Notes under the pieces: model-generated
Seen by the model: the letters and a program-made list of their open reading frames with translations, nothing else
Database searches by the model: none
What the model was told of the DNA's origin: nothing
Source of the DNA: Thermocoleostomius sinensis A174
GTDB lineage: Bacteria; Cyanobacteriota; Cyanobacteriia; Elainellales; Elainellaceae
NCBI RefSeq assembly: GCF_026802175.1
Contig: NZ_CP113797.1
Span: 5,247,026-5,311,025, forward strand
DNA: 64,000 bases
Direction: 5' to 3'
Position numbers and translations under genes: made by a program
Shown: piece by piece, positions 24,237-33,207 of the stretch
Position numbering within the stretch: the first letter of the stretch is position 1
Layout: each line of letters starts with the position of its first letter

Positions 24237-24809
24237 CTAAACGCGCTGGTTGTAAGGCAATTTGGCAAGTAGCATGGCTAACGCACAGGTATTAGTAATT
24301 CCAGCAAAAACTAGCCCGGAACCCACAAAACCGCTGAGGAGCAAGAACCAGGGAGACACAAACGCACCCAGTACAGTGCCAATTACCACCAGAGAACCTG
24401 CCACAATTTGTACCTGGCGCATCAGACTAATGGGCGCATTTTTGTTTACCTCAGTTGGATACCCTGCCTGCACCCAAGCCGATAATCCTCCTTCCAAGTG
24501 CGTCACTTCATCCAGCCCTGCTGCAAACAATTTCTGTGCCGCTTGGGCTGAGCGATTCCCTGTTCGACAGTACAACACTGTAGGTTTGTTGCTATCAAAT
24601 GGAATGCTATTTGGATCAAATTTGGATAACGGCATCAGAACTGAACCGGGAATCTTTTCGCCCGCATGTTCAGAAGGCTCACGCACATCGACGAGTGTGA
24701 CGGCTTGCTGACTCAATAAGGTATTCAGAGAGTCTGGATCAATGGTTTTCAAACGATCGCGTCGAGTTTGACTTGGATGATTGAAAGACATCTCATTCAT
24801 GCTGGTCAT
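24237..24809 (-). CDS. rhodanese with C-terminal membrane domain (YgaP-like)
   Basis: Residues 20-115 form a rhodanese domain with VTLVDVREPSEHAGEKIPGS and the active Cys in VLYCRTGNRSAQAA. Residues 125-190 contain two hydrophobic segments of the DUF2892 type ending in GITNTCALAMLLAKLPYNQ. This is the YgaP architecture, a membrane-bound sulfurtransferase. It lies 97 bp downstream of persulfide dioxygenase 2 on the same strand and is likely co-transcribed with it. Confidence 0.87.
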   Translation of the reverse strand: MTSMNEMSFNHPSQTRRDRLKTIDPDSLNTLLSQQAVTLVDVREPSEHAGEKIPGSVLMPLSKFDPNSIPFDSNKPTVLYCRTGNRSAQAAQKLFAAGLDEVTHLEGGLSAWVQAGYPTEVNKNAPISLMRQVQIVAGSLVVIGTVLGAFVSPWFLLLSGFVGSGLVFAGITNTCALAMLLAKLPYNQRV

Positions 24810-24906
24810 GGAGTTCTCCTAACTGTTTCAAGTGTTGGGTAATGTAGCCTACCAAAATTGCTTCATGCTGGAGCGATCGTAAAAATTTGATACCATCGCC
24901 ATCGTT

Positions 24907-25605
24907 CTAACTAGTCACAAGCACATTACCGCATTGTTCATTTGCCGGAACCGCTTCCATGATTTTTTTGGGATCAGGAAGATTCAGCCCATTCATAAAC
25001 TCAATGAACTGATCGCGGGTTCGCCCCACAAAGCGCGGGTTCCATTGTTCTTCTTCAGCAATGGTAGAAACACTATGACCGCGATAGTCATGGGCAGGAT
25101 ACACGAGCGTTCCATCTGGCAGCGTGAACAGATTCTCTGTCACAGAATCATATAGTGTACCTGCATCACCGCTTTGGAAATCAGTCCGTCCGCAGCCGCG
25201 AATAAACAGCGCATCCCCCGTCAACACTCGATCGCCGTTCACCAGATACGCCATGTGGCTGTCGGTATGTCCTGGAGTTGCAATCGCCTGAATTTCAATC
25301 TCGCCGACTTTCAAGACTTCTCCATGCTGAATATGGCGATCGGCACAGGCAACTTGAGCCTTCGCTGGCACAATGGTTTCACAGCCTGTCAACTCCCGCA
25401 GCTTTCCAGCACCTGTGATATGGTCAGCGTGGACATGGGTTTCTAAGCAGTATTTCAAGGTCAATCCCAACTCGTTGATTAGCTTATAATCGCGCTCGAC
25501 TTGCTCAATTACAGAGTCAACCAAAACCGCTTCCTTGGTGTTGGGGTCAGCAATCAGATAGGTATAAGTCCAGGTGTCTTGATCAAACAATTGGCGAAAT
25601 ATCAT
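24907..25605 (-). CDS. persulfide dioxygenase, ETHE1-like (copy 2)
   Basis: This 232-residue paralog of the gene at 16006-16707 has the same metal residues (HVHADH, GHTDSH, GDALF) and the same ending NPKKIMEAVPAN in nearly the same form (DPKKIMEAVPAN). It begins MIFRQLFDQDTWTYTYLIAD. It is divergent from the type II SQR gene. The 339 bp between them carry operator copies 5 and 6, so the SQR product (persulfide) and its dioxygenase are probably induced together. Confidence 0.88.
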   Translation of the reverse strand: MIFRQLFDQDTWTYTYLIADPNTKEAVLVDSVIEQVERDYKLINELGLTLKYCLETHVHADHITGAGKLRELTGCETIVPAKAQVACADRHIQHGEVLKVGEIEIQAIATPGHTDSHMAYLVNGDRVLTGDALFIRGCGRTDFQSGDAGTLYDSVTENLFTLPDGTLVYPAHDYRGHSVSTIAEEEQWNPRFVGRTRDQFIEFMNGLNLPDPKKIMEAVPANEQCGNVLVTS

Positions 25606-25772
25606 TGCTCTTTACCTCGTGAGACGGTGTTTACAAAAGGGTTGCATTCTAGGTGTCACCTGCAACAAACAGGATGGCAACGACAACCAAGATTGAGAAA
25701 AACGTGAGATAGCCAGTCACCATGAACGCGATCGCCCTGTAATGTTAACCTTAGATAGCTCATATCAATTAA

Positions 25773-25788
25773 ATTACCATATAGTAAT
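25773..25788. promoter_or_regulatory. operator copy 5, divergent dioxygenase/SQR region
   Basis: ATTACC-ATAT-AGTAAT (with perfect ATTAC/GTAAT arms) lies 168 bp upstream of persulfide dioxygenase 2. TATAAT overlaps it at 25788-25793 on the plus strand. Confidence 0.6.
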
Positions 25789-25856
25789 ATAATCTGCAAC
25801 TTTGATTTGCGTCAAGCCAAGACTGATTTAAGGTTTTCTTCAGAAAGAACAACTAT

Positions 25857-25872
25857 ATTACTACTTGGTAGT
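25857..25872. promoter_or_regulatory. operator copy 6 upstream of type II SQR
   Basis: ATTACT-ACTT-GGTAGT; in a shifted register TACTAC-TTG-GTAGTA is a perfect palindrome (25859-25873). A TATGAT box at 25872-25877 overlaps its right end, 73 bp before the SQR start. Confidence 0.6.
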
Positions 25873-25944
25873 ATGATAGACATAATTAATATCTCATGTT
25901 ACTAACTCAGTTTCCATACCTTTCGTTACATTTGAGGAACTACC

Positions 25945-27273
25945 GTGTCACCGACTGCACAGCAAACCCAATCAACGCAACCTGCTGAACAGATTCATCA
26001 AAATCTCTCGGCTCCTGAGGCGATCGCCCCTCCGGTGAAGCACCACCAAATTGTGATTGTGGGGGGAGGAGCCGCCGGAATTACGGTTGCAGCCCAACTG
26101 CTGAAGCGAAATCGCGCCCTGGATATTGCCATTATTGAACCGTCTGACAAACACTACTATCAACCGGGCTGGACGCTGGTGGGCGGCGGTGTGTCTCCTA
26201 TTGACAAATTCATTCGGGATGAAAAAGATGTCATTCCCAACGGCGCAACTTGGATTCAAGCGCGGGTGGCGAAACTTGATCCCGATCGCAATAGGGTCAT
26301 CACCGAAGCAGAACAAGTCATTGAGTACGATTACTTAGTGCTCTGTCCTGGCATTCAAATTGACTGGCATCTGATTAAAGGACTAAAAGAAGCCCTGGGT
26401 CGAGGCGGAGTCACCAGTAACTACTCCAAAGACTACGCCCCCTACACTTGGGAAACGATCCGAAACTTCAAAGGTGGGAATGCTCTCTTCACCTATCCTG
26501 CTACACCCATCAAGTGTGGCGGTGCACCCCAGAAAGTGATGTACATGGCGGATGATACCTTCAAGCGCCATAGCGGCGTCGGAGTCAACACAACCGTGAT
26601 GTTTTGCACCGCTGGGGCATCCATGTTTGCCGTGCCAGAATATTCTGCCTCTCTGGATCGAGTGGTGGCACGACGCGGCATTGTCACCAAATTTAAGCAC
26701 AATCTCAAGGAAATCAAAGCCGATACGCAAGAAGCCATTTTTGATGTCACTACGGATAACGGCGTTGAGGAAGTCAGCCTTCACTACGATATGATCCATG
26801 TGGCCCCTCCCATGAGTGCGCCTGATTTCATCAAGCAAAGTCCACTGGCTGGGGCTGGCGGCTGGGTAGATGTTGATAAAGCTACGCTGCAACACACCCG
26901 TTATGCCAATGTGTTTTCCTTAGGGGATGCCTCCTCTTTGCCAACTTCTAAGACGGCCGCCGCTGCCCGTAAGCAAGCCCCGATCTTGGTTCAGAACTTA
27001 TTGTCTTTAATCCAATCGCAGCCGATCGCAGCAGAATACGATGGCTATACCTGCTGTCCCCTGATCACAGGTTACAACTCAACAATCATGGCAGAGTTTG
27101 CCTATGGGGGAAAGCTGGCTCCCTCGTTTCCGCTTGATCCCACCCAGGAACGCTACTCGATGTATTTGGCAAAAGCTTATGTGTTGCCTTGGTTGTACTG
27201 GAACAGGATGCTGAAGGGTGAAGGATTTGAAGCCGATATTTTCAAACCCCTCAACAAATTGCTCCGCCGCTAG
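25945..27273 (+). CDS. sqr: sulfide:quinone oxidoreductase, type II (eukaryote-like)
   Basis: The start is a GTG at 25945 with GAGG upstream. The FAD motif is HHQIVIVGGGAAGITVAAQL at 34-53. Residues HYYQPGWTLVGGG, TPIKCGGAPQKVMYMAD (Cys191) and TCCPLITGYNS (Cys370/371) are typical of type II SQR, the group that includes mitochondrial SQOR, in which two Cys form the redox disulfide. The enzyme oxidises sulfide at the membrane and passes electrons to quinone. It is only distantly related to the three-Cys SQR at 11458, so the island holds two evolutionary types. Confidence 0.9.
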   Translation: MSPTAQQTQSTQPAEQIHQNLSAPEAIAPPVKHHQIVIVGGGAAGITVAAQLLKRNRALDIAIIEPSDKHYYQPGWTLVGGGVSPIDKFIRDEKDVIPNGATWIQARVAKLDPDRNRVITEAEQVIEYDYLVLCPGIQIDWHLIKGLKEALGRGGVTSNYSKDYAPYTWETIRNFKGGNALFTYPATPIKCGGAPQKVMYMADDTFKRHSGVGVNTTVMFCTAGASMFAVPEYSASLDRVVARRGIVTKFKHNLKEIKADTQEAIFDVTTDNGVEEVSLHYDMIHVAPPMSAPDFIKQSPLAGAGGWVDVDKATLQHTRYANVFSLGDASSLPTSKTAAAARKQAPILVQNLLSLIQSQPIAAEYDGYTCCPLITGYNSTIMAEFAYGGKLAPSFPLDPTQERYSMYLAKAYVLPWLYWNRMLKGEGFEADIFKPLNKLLRR

Positions 27274-27328
27274 ACAACATAGCGCAGGGGGTGGTAACAG
27301 CCCATCCCCTCAATGGTCGGATAGCCCC

Positions 27329-27511
27329 TTGAGTTTTAACGTTGGCGATCGCGTTTACTACATTGGTTCAGATGCCAAGATTTTGTCCGACTACGGCAAC
27401 CAAATCCTAGAAATCACTGACTTGGATACAAAAACGAGACGAGTCGTCTGTCAAACGGTTCGTCTCGAACAAGTTGTCGGAATTGCATTTGAAGATCTCA
27501 GCAAACTCTAA
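27329..27511 (+). CDS. small hypothetical protein
   Basis: The frame encodes FNVGDRVYYIGSDAKI, ILEITDLDTKTRRVVC and VGIAFEDLSKL, which looks like a small SH3-like beta barrel. An in-frame ATG at 27218 overlaps the end of SQR by 56 bp; a TTG at 27329 gives 60 residues without overlap. Neither has a clear ribosome site. It ends 4 bp inside the convergent ArsR gene. I do not recognise it, but the sequence pattern is not that of a shadow ORF. Confidence 0.5.
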   Translation: MSFNVGDRVYYIGSDAKILSDYGNQILEITDLDTKTRRVVCQTVRLEQVVGIAFEDLSKL

Positions 27512-27966
27512 CGGACCTGCCTTAACTGCGACAATTGCTGAAGCTGTTGGCTTTGCTGTTCAATCTGCACCGTTAACGCATCACAAACCAAATCACACAG
27601 TTCAAACAAAAATGGATTGGCAATGCGATAGTATACGCAGACGCCACGCTGCTCACGGGCAACTACCCCCGCTTGAGTCAGCATTTTCAAATGCTTGGAA
27701 ACATTTGCCTGCCCCAATCCTGTTTCTTCAAGAATCTCCGTCACATTCTTTGCACCTGTTTTCAAGGAACAGACAATTTGAAGCCGACTCACTTCTGATA
27801 AGACTTTGAAGAAGTCTGCCATTAGGCTCAAGGCTGCGGGCGTGAGTTTGGAAATGCCGCACTCATCCACTGCTTCTGCATTCATTGCTTTTGGCACACT
27901 TATTCTGGGTACTTTGTCCTGAGCAGCAACAGGATTCTTCGCTGACTTTGTGGGCATGGGAGGCAT
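27508..27966 (-). CDS. ArsR-family persulfide/metal-responsive repressor with conserved dithiol
   Basis: This 152-residue protein has an extended N-terminus and a winged helix: FFKVLSEVSRLQIVCSLKTG, then LEETGLGQANVSKHLKMLTQAG and GVCVYYRI. Cys66 lies in the helix where SqrR/BigR-type sensors carry one redox Cys, and Cys124/Cys128 in the C-terminal helix where the partner lies. Those proteins form a tetrasulfide bridge with reactive sulfur and leave DNA. The gene is convergent with the SQR region, and operator copy 7 lies 33 bp before its start, which suggests autoregulation. It is the best candidate for the island's master regulator. Confidence 0.85.
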   Translation of the reverse strand: MPPMPTKSAKNPVAAQDKVPRISVPKAMNAEAVDECGISKLTPAALSLMADFFKVLSEVSRLQIVCSLKTGAKNVTEILEETGLGQANVSKHLKMLTQAGVVAREQRGVCVYYRIANPFLFELCDLVCDALTVQIEQQSQQLQQLSQLRQVR

Positions 27967-27998
27967 TCCAAACTTAAGGAATTTATTCTTATCATTAT

Positions 27999-28014
27999 AT
28001 TACCACACGGTAGT
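27999..28014. promoter_or_regulatory. operator copy 7 upstream of the ArsR gene
   Basis: ATTACC-ACAC-GGTAGT lies 33 bp before the ArsR start. On the minus strand its end overlaps TATAAT. A further half-site (TAGTAGTATAG) follows at about 28021-28031. Confidence 0.6.
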
Positions 28015-28201
28015 AGATGTTAGTAGTATAGAGAGCAGCAAGCGAGTCTGGCACTACACCATCTCGTCTTCAAAGTAGAGGGAACTCATAGGACTGTCTT
28101 GCAATCCTGACTACTAGTAGTTGATTTAAACAATCAGTAACGCTCAAACAGCTTCTCGAAAACCGTTGACTCAAGACCTTAGCAATGCATTGTGAGACTC
28201 T

Positions 28202-28639
28202 ATGAACTATCTGCGTTTGATGGTAGCAAGCTGTGGAATTTTGGTTGTTGCAGGTTTGTTATTCCTGGGAACAGTGTTTGGAGTGTCGATTGTCCGATCG
28301 CCCCGTGAATTGACCGAACGCATGATTGGCGCTTCTCTTCCTGAAGAAGTTACCCCAGACGTTCAGTTCGATGGTCTACTAGGTCCAATTCCCATTGATA
28401 TTGAATACGAAGCACACGTACGATTTACCATGCCAGCCAAGGAACTGGATGGTTTCGTTGAGCGCTTGGGTTGTCCATCTATAGAAAAGGTGGGAGATAA
28501 GTACGAATGCATTATAACGAGAGCGCAACGTCCCAGTGGGTTGCCACCTTCAGACGGCACAGCAGAGTCTCGCCTGATTCAGTTCAAATTGCTTGATAAT
28601 CAAACCGTACTCGTTCAGATGCGTCTACTGGCAACCTGA
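28202..28639 (+). CDS. exported or membrane-anchored hypothetical protein
   Basis: ATG 28202 gives a 145-residue protein with an N-terminal hydrophobic segment (LVVAGLLFLGTVFGVSIV) and a soluble remainder containing GPIPIDIEYEAHVRFTMPA, two Cys (residues 96 and 107) and a C-terminal IQFKLLDNQTVLVQMRLL. The composition is that of a real protein. No family is recognised. It stands alone after the sulfide island. Confidence 0.6.
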   Translation: MNYLRLMVASCGILVVAGLLFLGTVFGVSIVRSPRELTERMIGASLPEEVTPDVQFDGLLGPIPIDIEYEAHVRFTMPAKELDGFVERLGCPSIEKVGDKYECIITRAQRPSGLPPSDGTAESRLIQFKLLDNQTVLVQMRLLAT

Positions 28640-29030
28640 ATTGTCGATGTGGTTCCTTCCTTGGTAGTGGATGGAGCAAGCTTTGGCATCGGCCGGAAAA
28701 TTGCGGGCTATTGCCTAGGCACAGCAATTACAGCACAGTCTCAGGAAACACGAGTGTCCTACTCTTGTCTCATCTCAAATCGCTTATGAACTATTTCTCT
28801 GATCCAAACATCATGGCGTCTTACCCTTGAGACAACTTGCTCCGTTTGTTCTCACCTGATTCTCTCGATCGCCTCACTATCGACTCCGTATTTCCTCACC
28901 TGTAATTTTTGTAGTCCGCTAGCTGCAAGCCTTTTAGGTAAAAGAGACAGACTGATCAGATCGATCAGTTTGATCGAGTCTGCTGTGCCGTCAAACCAAA
29001 TCTGGCAAAATGATCCCCTACTGATAGCGT
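28640..29030. other. intergenic region without a recognisable gene
   Basis: This stretch shows no convincing ORF on either strand. The only structure seen is a GATC-rich palindrome CTGATC-AGATC-GATCAG at 28952-28968, about 150 bp before the next gene. Confidence 0.5.
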
Positions 29031-29102
29031 TTAGGGGAAATCAATATCGCTACATCTGCTGCTACTCGGGTATTCAGCGCGGTAGAAGAAAGAGACGAAT
29101 TT

Positions 29103-31040
29103 TTGGCGCTCTTTCCCCACCGCTACGATTTTCTCTATGCAGAGATGCCTGACCCAACCGAAAAGCCCCACTGGAAAACCGAAAGTCGCTATCCCTTGTC
29201 CGATCGGACAATTCAACAGTCCACTCAGCTATTTGGGGTCCGTTTCGGCAAGAAAACCGCTTACTGTTTGCTCGATATTGACACCACCAGCGTTTACCAC
29301 CCAACCCACGATCGCTTTGCCATTGGTAACATTGCAGCAGCGTTGGAACCGTTAGGGTTAGTTAACTTTGTCGCTTGTACCTCCAGTTATAGTGGCGGCA
29401 TTCATTTGTATTTCCCGTTTCAGAAGGCTGAAAGTTCCTGGAAAGTAGCAGCGGCAGTAACGGCACTTCTGACCCAAGCTGGCTTTAAATTGCGATCGGG
29501 GCAGTTGGAAGTATTTCCCAATGCCAAGCCCTACGTTGCCGGACAATTGCCAAGCTTGTTTAATGCCCATCGATTGCCATTACAAATGGGGTCTTACTTA
29601 CTTGATGCAGAGTTTCAGCCAATCTGGAGCGATCATTCCACGTTTGTGCAACATTGGAACTTTGCCAAGCAGCGCAATCACCTGAATGATCAGGTGCTAA
29701 AACAATTGCTACAGCCGGTTTGCAAGCCGTATGCAATGTCTGGGAAAGCGGAAAAATTTCTTAAGGACTTAAATACAGAAATTGAGATGGGCTGGACGGG
29801 CCACGGACAAACGAATCGCCTGTTGGGACGAATCGCCATGCGGGCTTATGTGTTCCATCATTGGTTAGCAGGAGGAGACCCCTTAACCGGACAAGCGTTG
29901 GTGGATAAGATTGTATCCACAGCCCGATCGCTACCGGGCTATTACGATTGGTGTCAGCACCAACCCGATATTGAGCAACGAGCCAGTGAATGGGCCCGTT
30001 GTGTCGAGGCAAGTCACTATTTTCCCTATGGTGTTGGCCGGCGATCGAACCGATCGGACGCAGAAAAGACAGAAACCGCATCAACAACGACATGGAACCA
30101 ACAACAGACAGCATTAGCACGCGCGAGAATCCGTGAGGCTGTTGCCCGTTTGCTTGAAACGAATACTCTTCCAACTGGCATTACTGCACGGTTTCGACGG
30201 TTGACAACCTTTGGCATCAGTGGTAGTTCCCTCTATCGCCATCGAGATCTATGGCATCCAAACCACTTGGCAAGGGACACAGACCCCGTAGAACCCGTAA
30301 AGTCTGTGAAATCTATGGAGCCTGTAGAAGATCCAGAGCACACATCCAACCTAACAACCGATCGAAATTCCACAAACTTATTTCCACCGTCTGGGTGTAA
30401 TCCTTTGCTAAATCAGCTTCCTACGCCTTCTCCACAAGATGTAGCGATGTTGGGGTGTAATCTAGCTTGGGGTTTGGAGGCTGAGGATTTACGGTATCTA
30501 GCAGGGCGATCGCGGATTTTAGAATCATCTCCAAATCAAGTGCAGCGATTACAGCAATTTCTCAGTTTTGGTGATCCAGTATGGATTGATGGAGAGCGAT
30601 TGCAGGTGCAACAATTGGATGATACAGCCGACCACGCTAGGGATTACTACGGGGATTATCCTAGGGATCATTGTAGGAATCATGTTGTGAATCAATTGTC
30701 CAGGCTGAGATCTTTAGGGCGGATTCACGGTGTTATAGCACTGTATTTGGATCAATTTCCCGATCGAGAGATCAATGGGTGTTCAGATCGATTGCCATTA
30801 TCTCGATTACAAGAGTCCCTATTACAAGAATGCTTCTTCCCGCTGTTAGGTCTATTCGATCGGTTGGCTGGATCGGTTGGCAACAAATGCTGTTTATGTT
30901 CGTCAAAAACAGTGGACACGATCGCAAATTTAAAATTCAATTTTAAATTTCTGACACCATGCTTTAGGAATCTTTATCCGTTGGTTGCGAAGACAAAACT
31001 GGTGAAACGGTTACATTGGTCACAAACTACTGAGGATTAA
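29103..31040 (+). CDS. archaeo-eukaryotic primase-like protein
   Basis: The N-terminal part contains YCLLDIDTTSVYH (a D-x-D pair) and, about 40 residues later, TSSYSGGIHLYFPF (S-x-x-x-H), the arrangement of catalytic residues in archaeo-eukaryotic primase domains. A helical middle part (GWTGHGQTNRLLGRIAMRAY) and an HTH-like segment (FGISGSSLYRHRDLWH) follow; the C-terminal third is poorly conserved in appearance. It may be a replication or plasmid-type protein. The first usual start is TTG 29103, but the frame is clearly coding-like further upstream (RVFSAVEERDEF) to a stop at 29025, with no ATG/GTG/TTG there and AGGGGA at 29033. Confidence 0.6.
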   Translation: MALFPHRYDFLYAEMPDPTEKPHWKTESRYPLSDRTIQQSTQLFGVRFGKKTAYCLLDIDTTSVYHPTHDRFAIGNIAAALEPLGLVNFVACTSSYSGGIHLYFPFQKAESSWKVAAAVTALLTQAGFKLRSGQLEVFPNAKPYVAGQLPSLFNAHRLPLQMGSYLLDAEFQPIWSDHSTFVQHWNFAKQRNHLNDQVLKQLLQPVCKPYAMSGKAEKFLKDLNTEIEMGWTGHGQTNRLLGRIAMRAYVFHHWLAGGDPLTGQALVDKIVSTARSLPGYYDWCQHQPDIEQRASEWARCVEASHYFPYGVGRRSNRSDAEKTETASTTTWNQQQTALARARIREAVARLLETNTLPTGITARFRRLTTFGISGSSLYRHRDLWHPNHLARDTDPVEPVKSVKSMEPVEDPEHTSNLTTDRNSTNLFPPSGCNPLLNQLPTPSPQDVAMLGCNLAWGLEAEDLRYLAGRSRILESSPNQVQRLQQFLSFGDPVWIDGERLQVQQLDDTADHARDYYGDYPRDHCRNHVVNQLSRLRSLGRIHGVIALYLDQFPDREINGCSDRLPLSRLQESLLQECFFPLLGLFDRLAGSVGNKCCLCSSKTVDTIANLKFNFKFLTPCFRNLYPLVAKTKLVKRLHWSQTTED

Positions 31041-31341
31041 CTGAGCACAACAGACAGGTTAAACTGATCGAAAATCTTGGCTAGGTTTTCGTAACAGACC
31101 GTAGAGTGAATAGGTATAAACAGAATGGATCAAATAGACTAGAGATAACGCTGGTTTGCTAAAGTTGCTCAGCCATTTCCATTCCCTTCTATCAAGACGG
31201 CTGTTTTCCTGTTGAACGGTTAATATCATTGTCTCAATTCATGACTATTGCCGGAACAAAGCTCATTGGCTCTGTAGAAAGATCTACGGATTTCTCTCAT
31301 TAGATCAAAAGTTGCACACGTCACGGGATGCTATCTGCACC

Positions 31342-33159
31342 ATGATTGGTTCTACACTCAGTGGTCGCTACAAAATAGTTAATGTTTTAGGTGCGGGTGG
31401 CATGGGTCGAACGTATGTCGCAGAAGACATGCTGCGTCCAGGGCATCCAAAATGTGTAGTGAAGCAGTTAAGACCTGCTAGCACTGATCCAAACGTCTTA
31501 GAAATTGCTAGACGGTTGTTTGCTACTGAAGCTGAAACCCTAGAGCGGTTGGGAAACCATGACCAAATTCCTCGGCTATTGGCTTATTTTGAACATGATG
31601 AGGAATTTTATCTAGTTCAGGAATTTATCGACGGGCATCCGCTTAGTGCCGAGTTACATCAAACGCGCCATTGGTCAGAGACGCAGGTTGTGCAACTGCT
31701 ACAAGAAATTCTGGCGGTGCTATCGTTTATCCACAATCAAAACGTCATTCACCGCGACATCAAACCCGATAATATCATCCGCCGATCGCGTGACAATCGG
31801 TTGGTGTTGATTGATTTTGGCGCAGTGAAACAGGTACGGATGCAGCAGATTACTCAAATGGGGCAAGCAAGTGTCACGGTGGCGATCGGCACACCTGGCT
31901 ATATGCCCACTGAGCAATCCACTGGCAAACCACGCCCCAGCAGTGATATCTATGCGGTTGGTATGGTAGGTATCCAGGCGCTAACGGGCGTACTGCCAAC
32001 ATTTCTGCAAGAAGATGAAGATGGTGAGGTGATTTGGCGACCGTTAGTGCAGGTCAGCGATGGCTTTGCTGAGGTAATTAATAAAATGGTGCGGCACTAT
32101 TTTAAGCATCGCTACCAAACTGCCGCAGAAGCGCTGCAAGCGTTATACCAACTTACGGCATCGGGACAGGGAGCCAATGGTGGGACAGCCCCAACACACC
32201 TTGCATCTGGTGGATTAGTGGCTCCAACTATCTCTTCGCCCCCAACCTATCCCTACTCCACCCATTCGTTGCCAACCCCGCAATCCTCTACCACAACCCC
32301 CCCTCAGTCTGTGGAATCGCCCACCTCCGAACCAAGTTTTGCGGTTCCGTTCGCTGCTCCGGTTCCTCCGGTTGAGCCAGTTTCCATCTCCCCCGTCTCG
32401 CGATCGTCCCCACCTCAAACTCCTAGTACCCCACCAACCCAGTTTGTGGCTCCGCACCTGCCTCACCATTCCACCCCCCCCTCACCTCCAGGCACGACTC
32501 CGCAAGCAGGGCCTCAGTCCACTACTCCGGCGACGTACTATCAAGCTGGGAACTCGACTGCCTTTTCGGGAGCAGCTTCGGGAGCGGCTTCGCATCAATC
32601 CAATCCTCAGTTGACAACCCCCCTGCCACCAGTGTCCAGGGGGCGATCGCCAGCCGATCTCTATCCGGTTCCGGTACGATCCTCATCGCCACCCAAACTC
32701 TTGCTGATCGGAGGAGGTATTGCACTACTGCTGTTGGCTGGTGGAGCCATTTATACCCTGTTTCTAGCTGAAGAGCGTGACTCTCAGCCTGTGCCGACGA
32801 TTACAACGCCGTCTCCTACGCCTGCACCTGCTCCCTCTCCCAGCCCAACCCCAACCCCGGAACCCGCACTAAGTCCGATTCCTGCACCGAGTCCATTGCC
32901 TGCGCCAGCCCCAATTCCTGACCCGGTTCCCTTCCCTGCGCCAGTGCCAGTGCCGGAACCAGAACCCTACATCCCCCCGCCGGAACCAGAACCCTTCATT
33001 CCAACTGAACCCGAAGCGGGCTATTCTCCAGAACCAGCGCCAGCGCCAGCGCCGGAACCAGAACCTTATATTGAACTAGCGCCAGCCCCCTCCCCTGCGC
33101 CAGCCCCGGCTCCATCTCCAGTACCCGATATTCCCTTTATTGAAGTGCCCGATTTTTAG
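31342..33159 (+). CDS. Ser/Thr protein kinase with proline-rich extracytoplasmic tail
   Basis: ATG 31342 gives 605 residues. The kinase domain is complete: Gly loop GAGGMGRTY (17-25), Lys41 in CVVKQL, HRDIKPDN (137-144), DFG (158-160) and GTPGYMPTEQ. A Pro/Thr/Ser-rich linker of about 170 residues follows, then one membrane segment (LLLIGGGIALLLLAGGAIYT) and a tail of about 120 residues built almost only of P, A, E, S and T with repeats such as PEPEPYI and PAPAP. The tail would be outside the membrane and may touch the cell wall. A TTG start at 31312 is possible. No neighbour suggests a substrate. Confidence 0.88.
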   Translation: MIGSTLSGRYKIVNVLGAGGMGRTYVAEDMLRPGHPKCVVKQLRPASTDPNVLEIARRLFATEAETLERLGNHDQIPRLLAYFEHDEEFYLVQEFIDGHPLSAELHQTRHWSETQVVQLLQEILAVLSFIHNQNVIHRDIKPDNIIRRSRDNRLVLIDFGAVKQVRMQQITQMGQASVTVAIGTPGYMPTEQSTGKPRPSSDIYAVGMVGIQALTGVLPTFLQEDEDGEVIWRPLVQVSDGFAEVINKMVRHYFKHRYQTAAEALQALYQLTASGQGANGGTAPTHLASGGLVAPTISSPPTYPYSTHSLPTPQSSTTTPPQSVESPTSEPSFAVPFAAPVPPVEPVSISPVSRSSPPQTPSTPPTQFVAPHLPHHSTPPSPPGTTPQAGPQSTTPATYYQAGNSTAFSGAASGAASHQSNPQLTTPLPPVSRGRSPADLYPVPVRSSSPPKLLLIGGGIALLLLAGGAIYTLFLAEERDSQPVPTITTPSPTPAPAPSPSPTPTPEPALSPIPAPSPLPAPAPIPDPVPFPAPVPVPEPEPYIPPPEPEPFIPTEPEAGYSPEPAPAPAPEPEPYIELAPAPSPAPAPAPSPVPDIPFIEVPDF

Positions 33160-33207
33160 AAATTGGATTGACAGAATAGCAAAAACTCAGTAAATTCAGA
33201 TGGAAAT

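Noticed and set aside
24810..24906. Possible eighth operator (TAGCCTACC) upstream of the membrane rhodanese
   Set aside because: Only one half-site resembles the consensus and there is no complementary half at the 4-bp spacing; the gene is probably read from the dioxygenase promoter.
26383..26895. 170-codon minus-strand ORF inside type II SQR
   Set aside because: Antisense shadow of a well-supported gene; no family features and no start context.
28952..28968. GATC-rich palindrome as an origin or iteron element
   Set aside because: Single copy, no DnaA boxes around it and no replication gene apart from the uncertain primase-like ORF.
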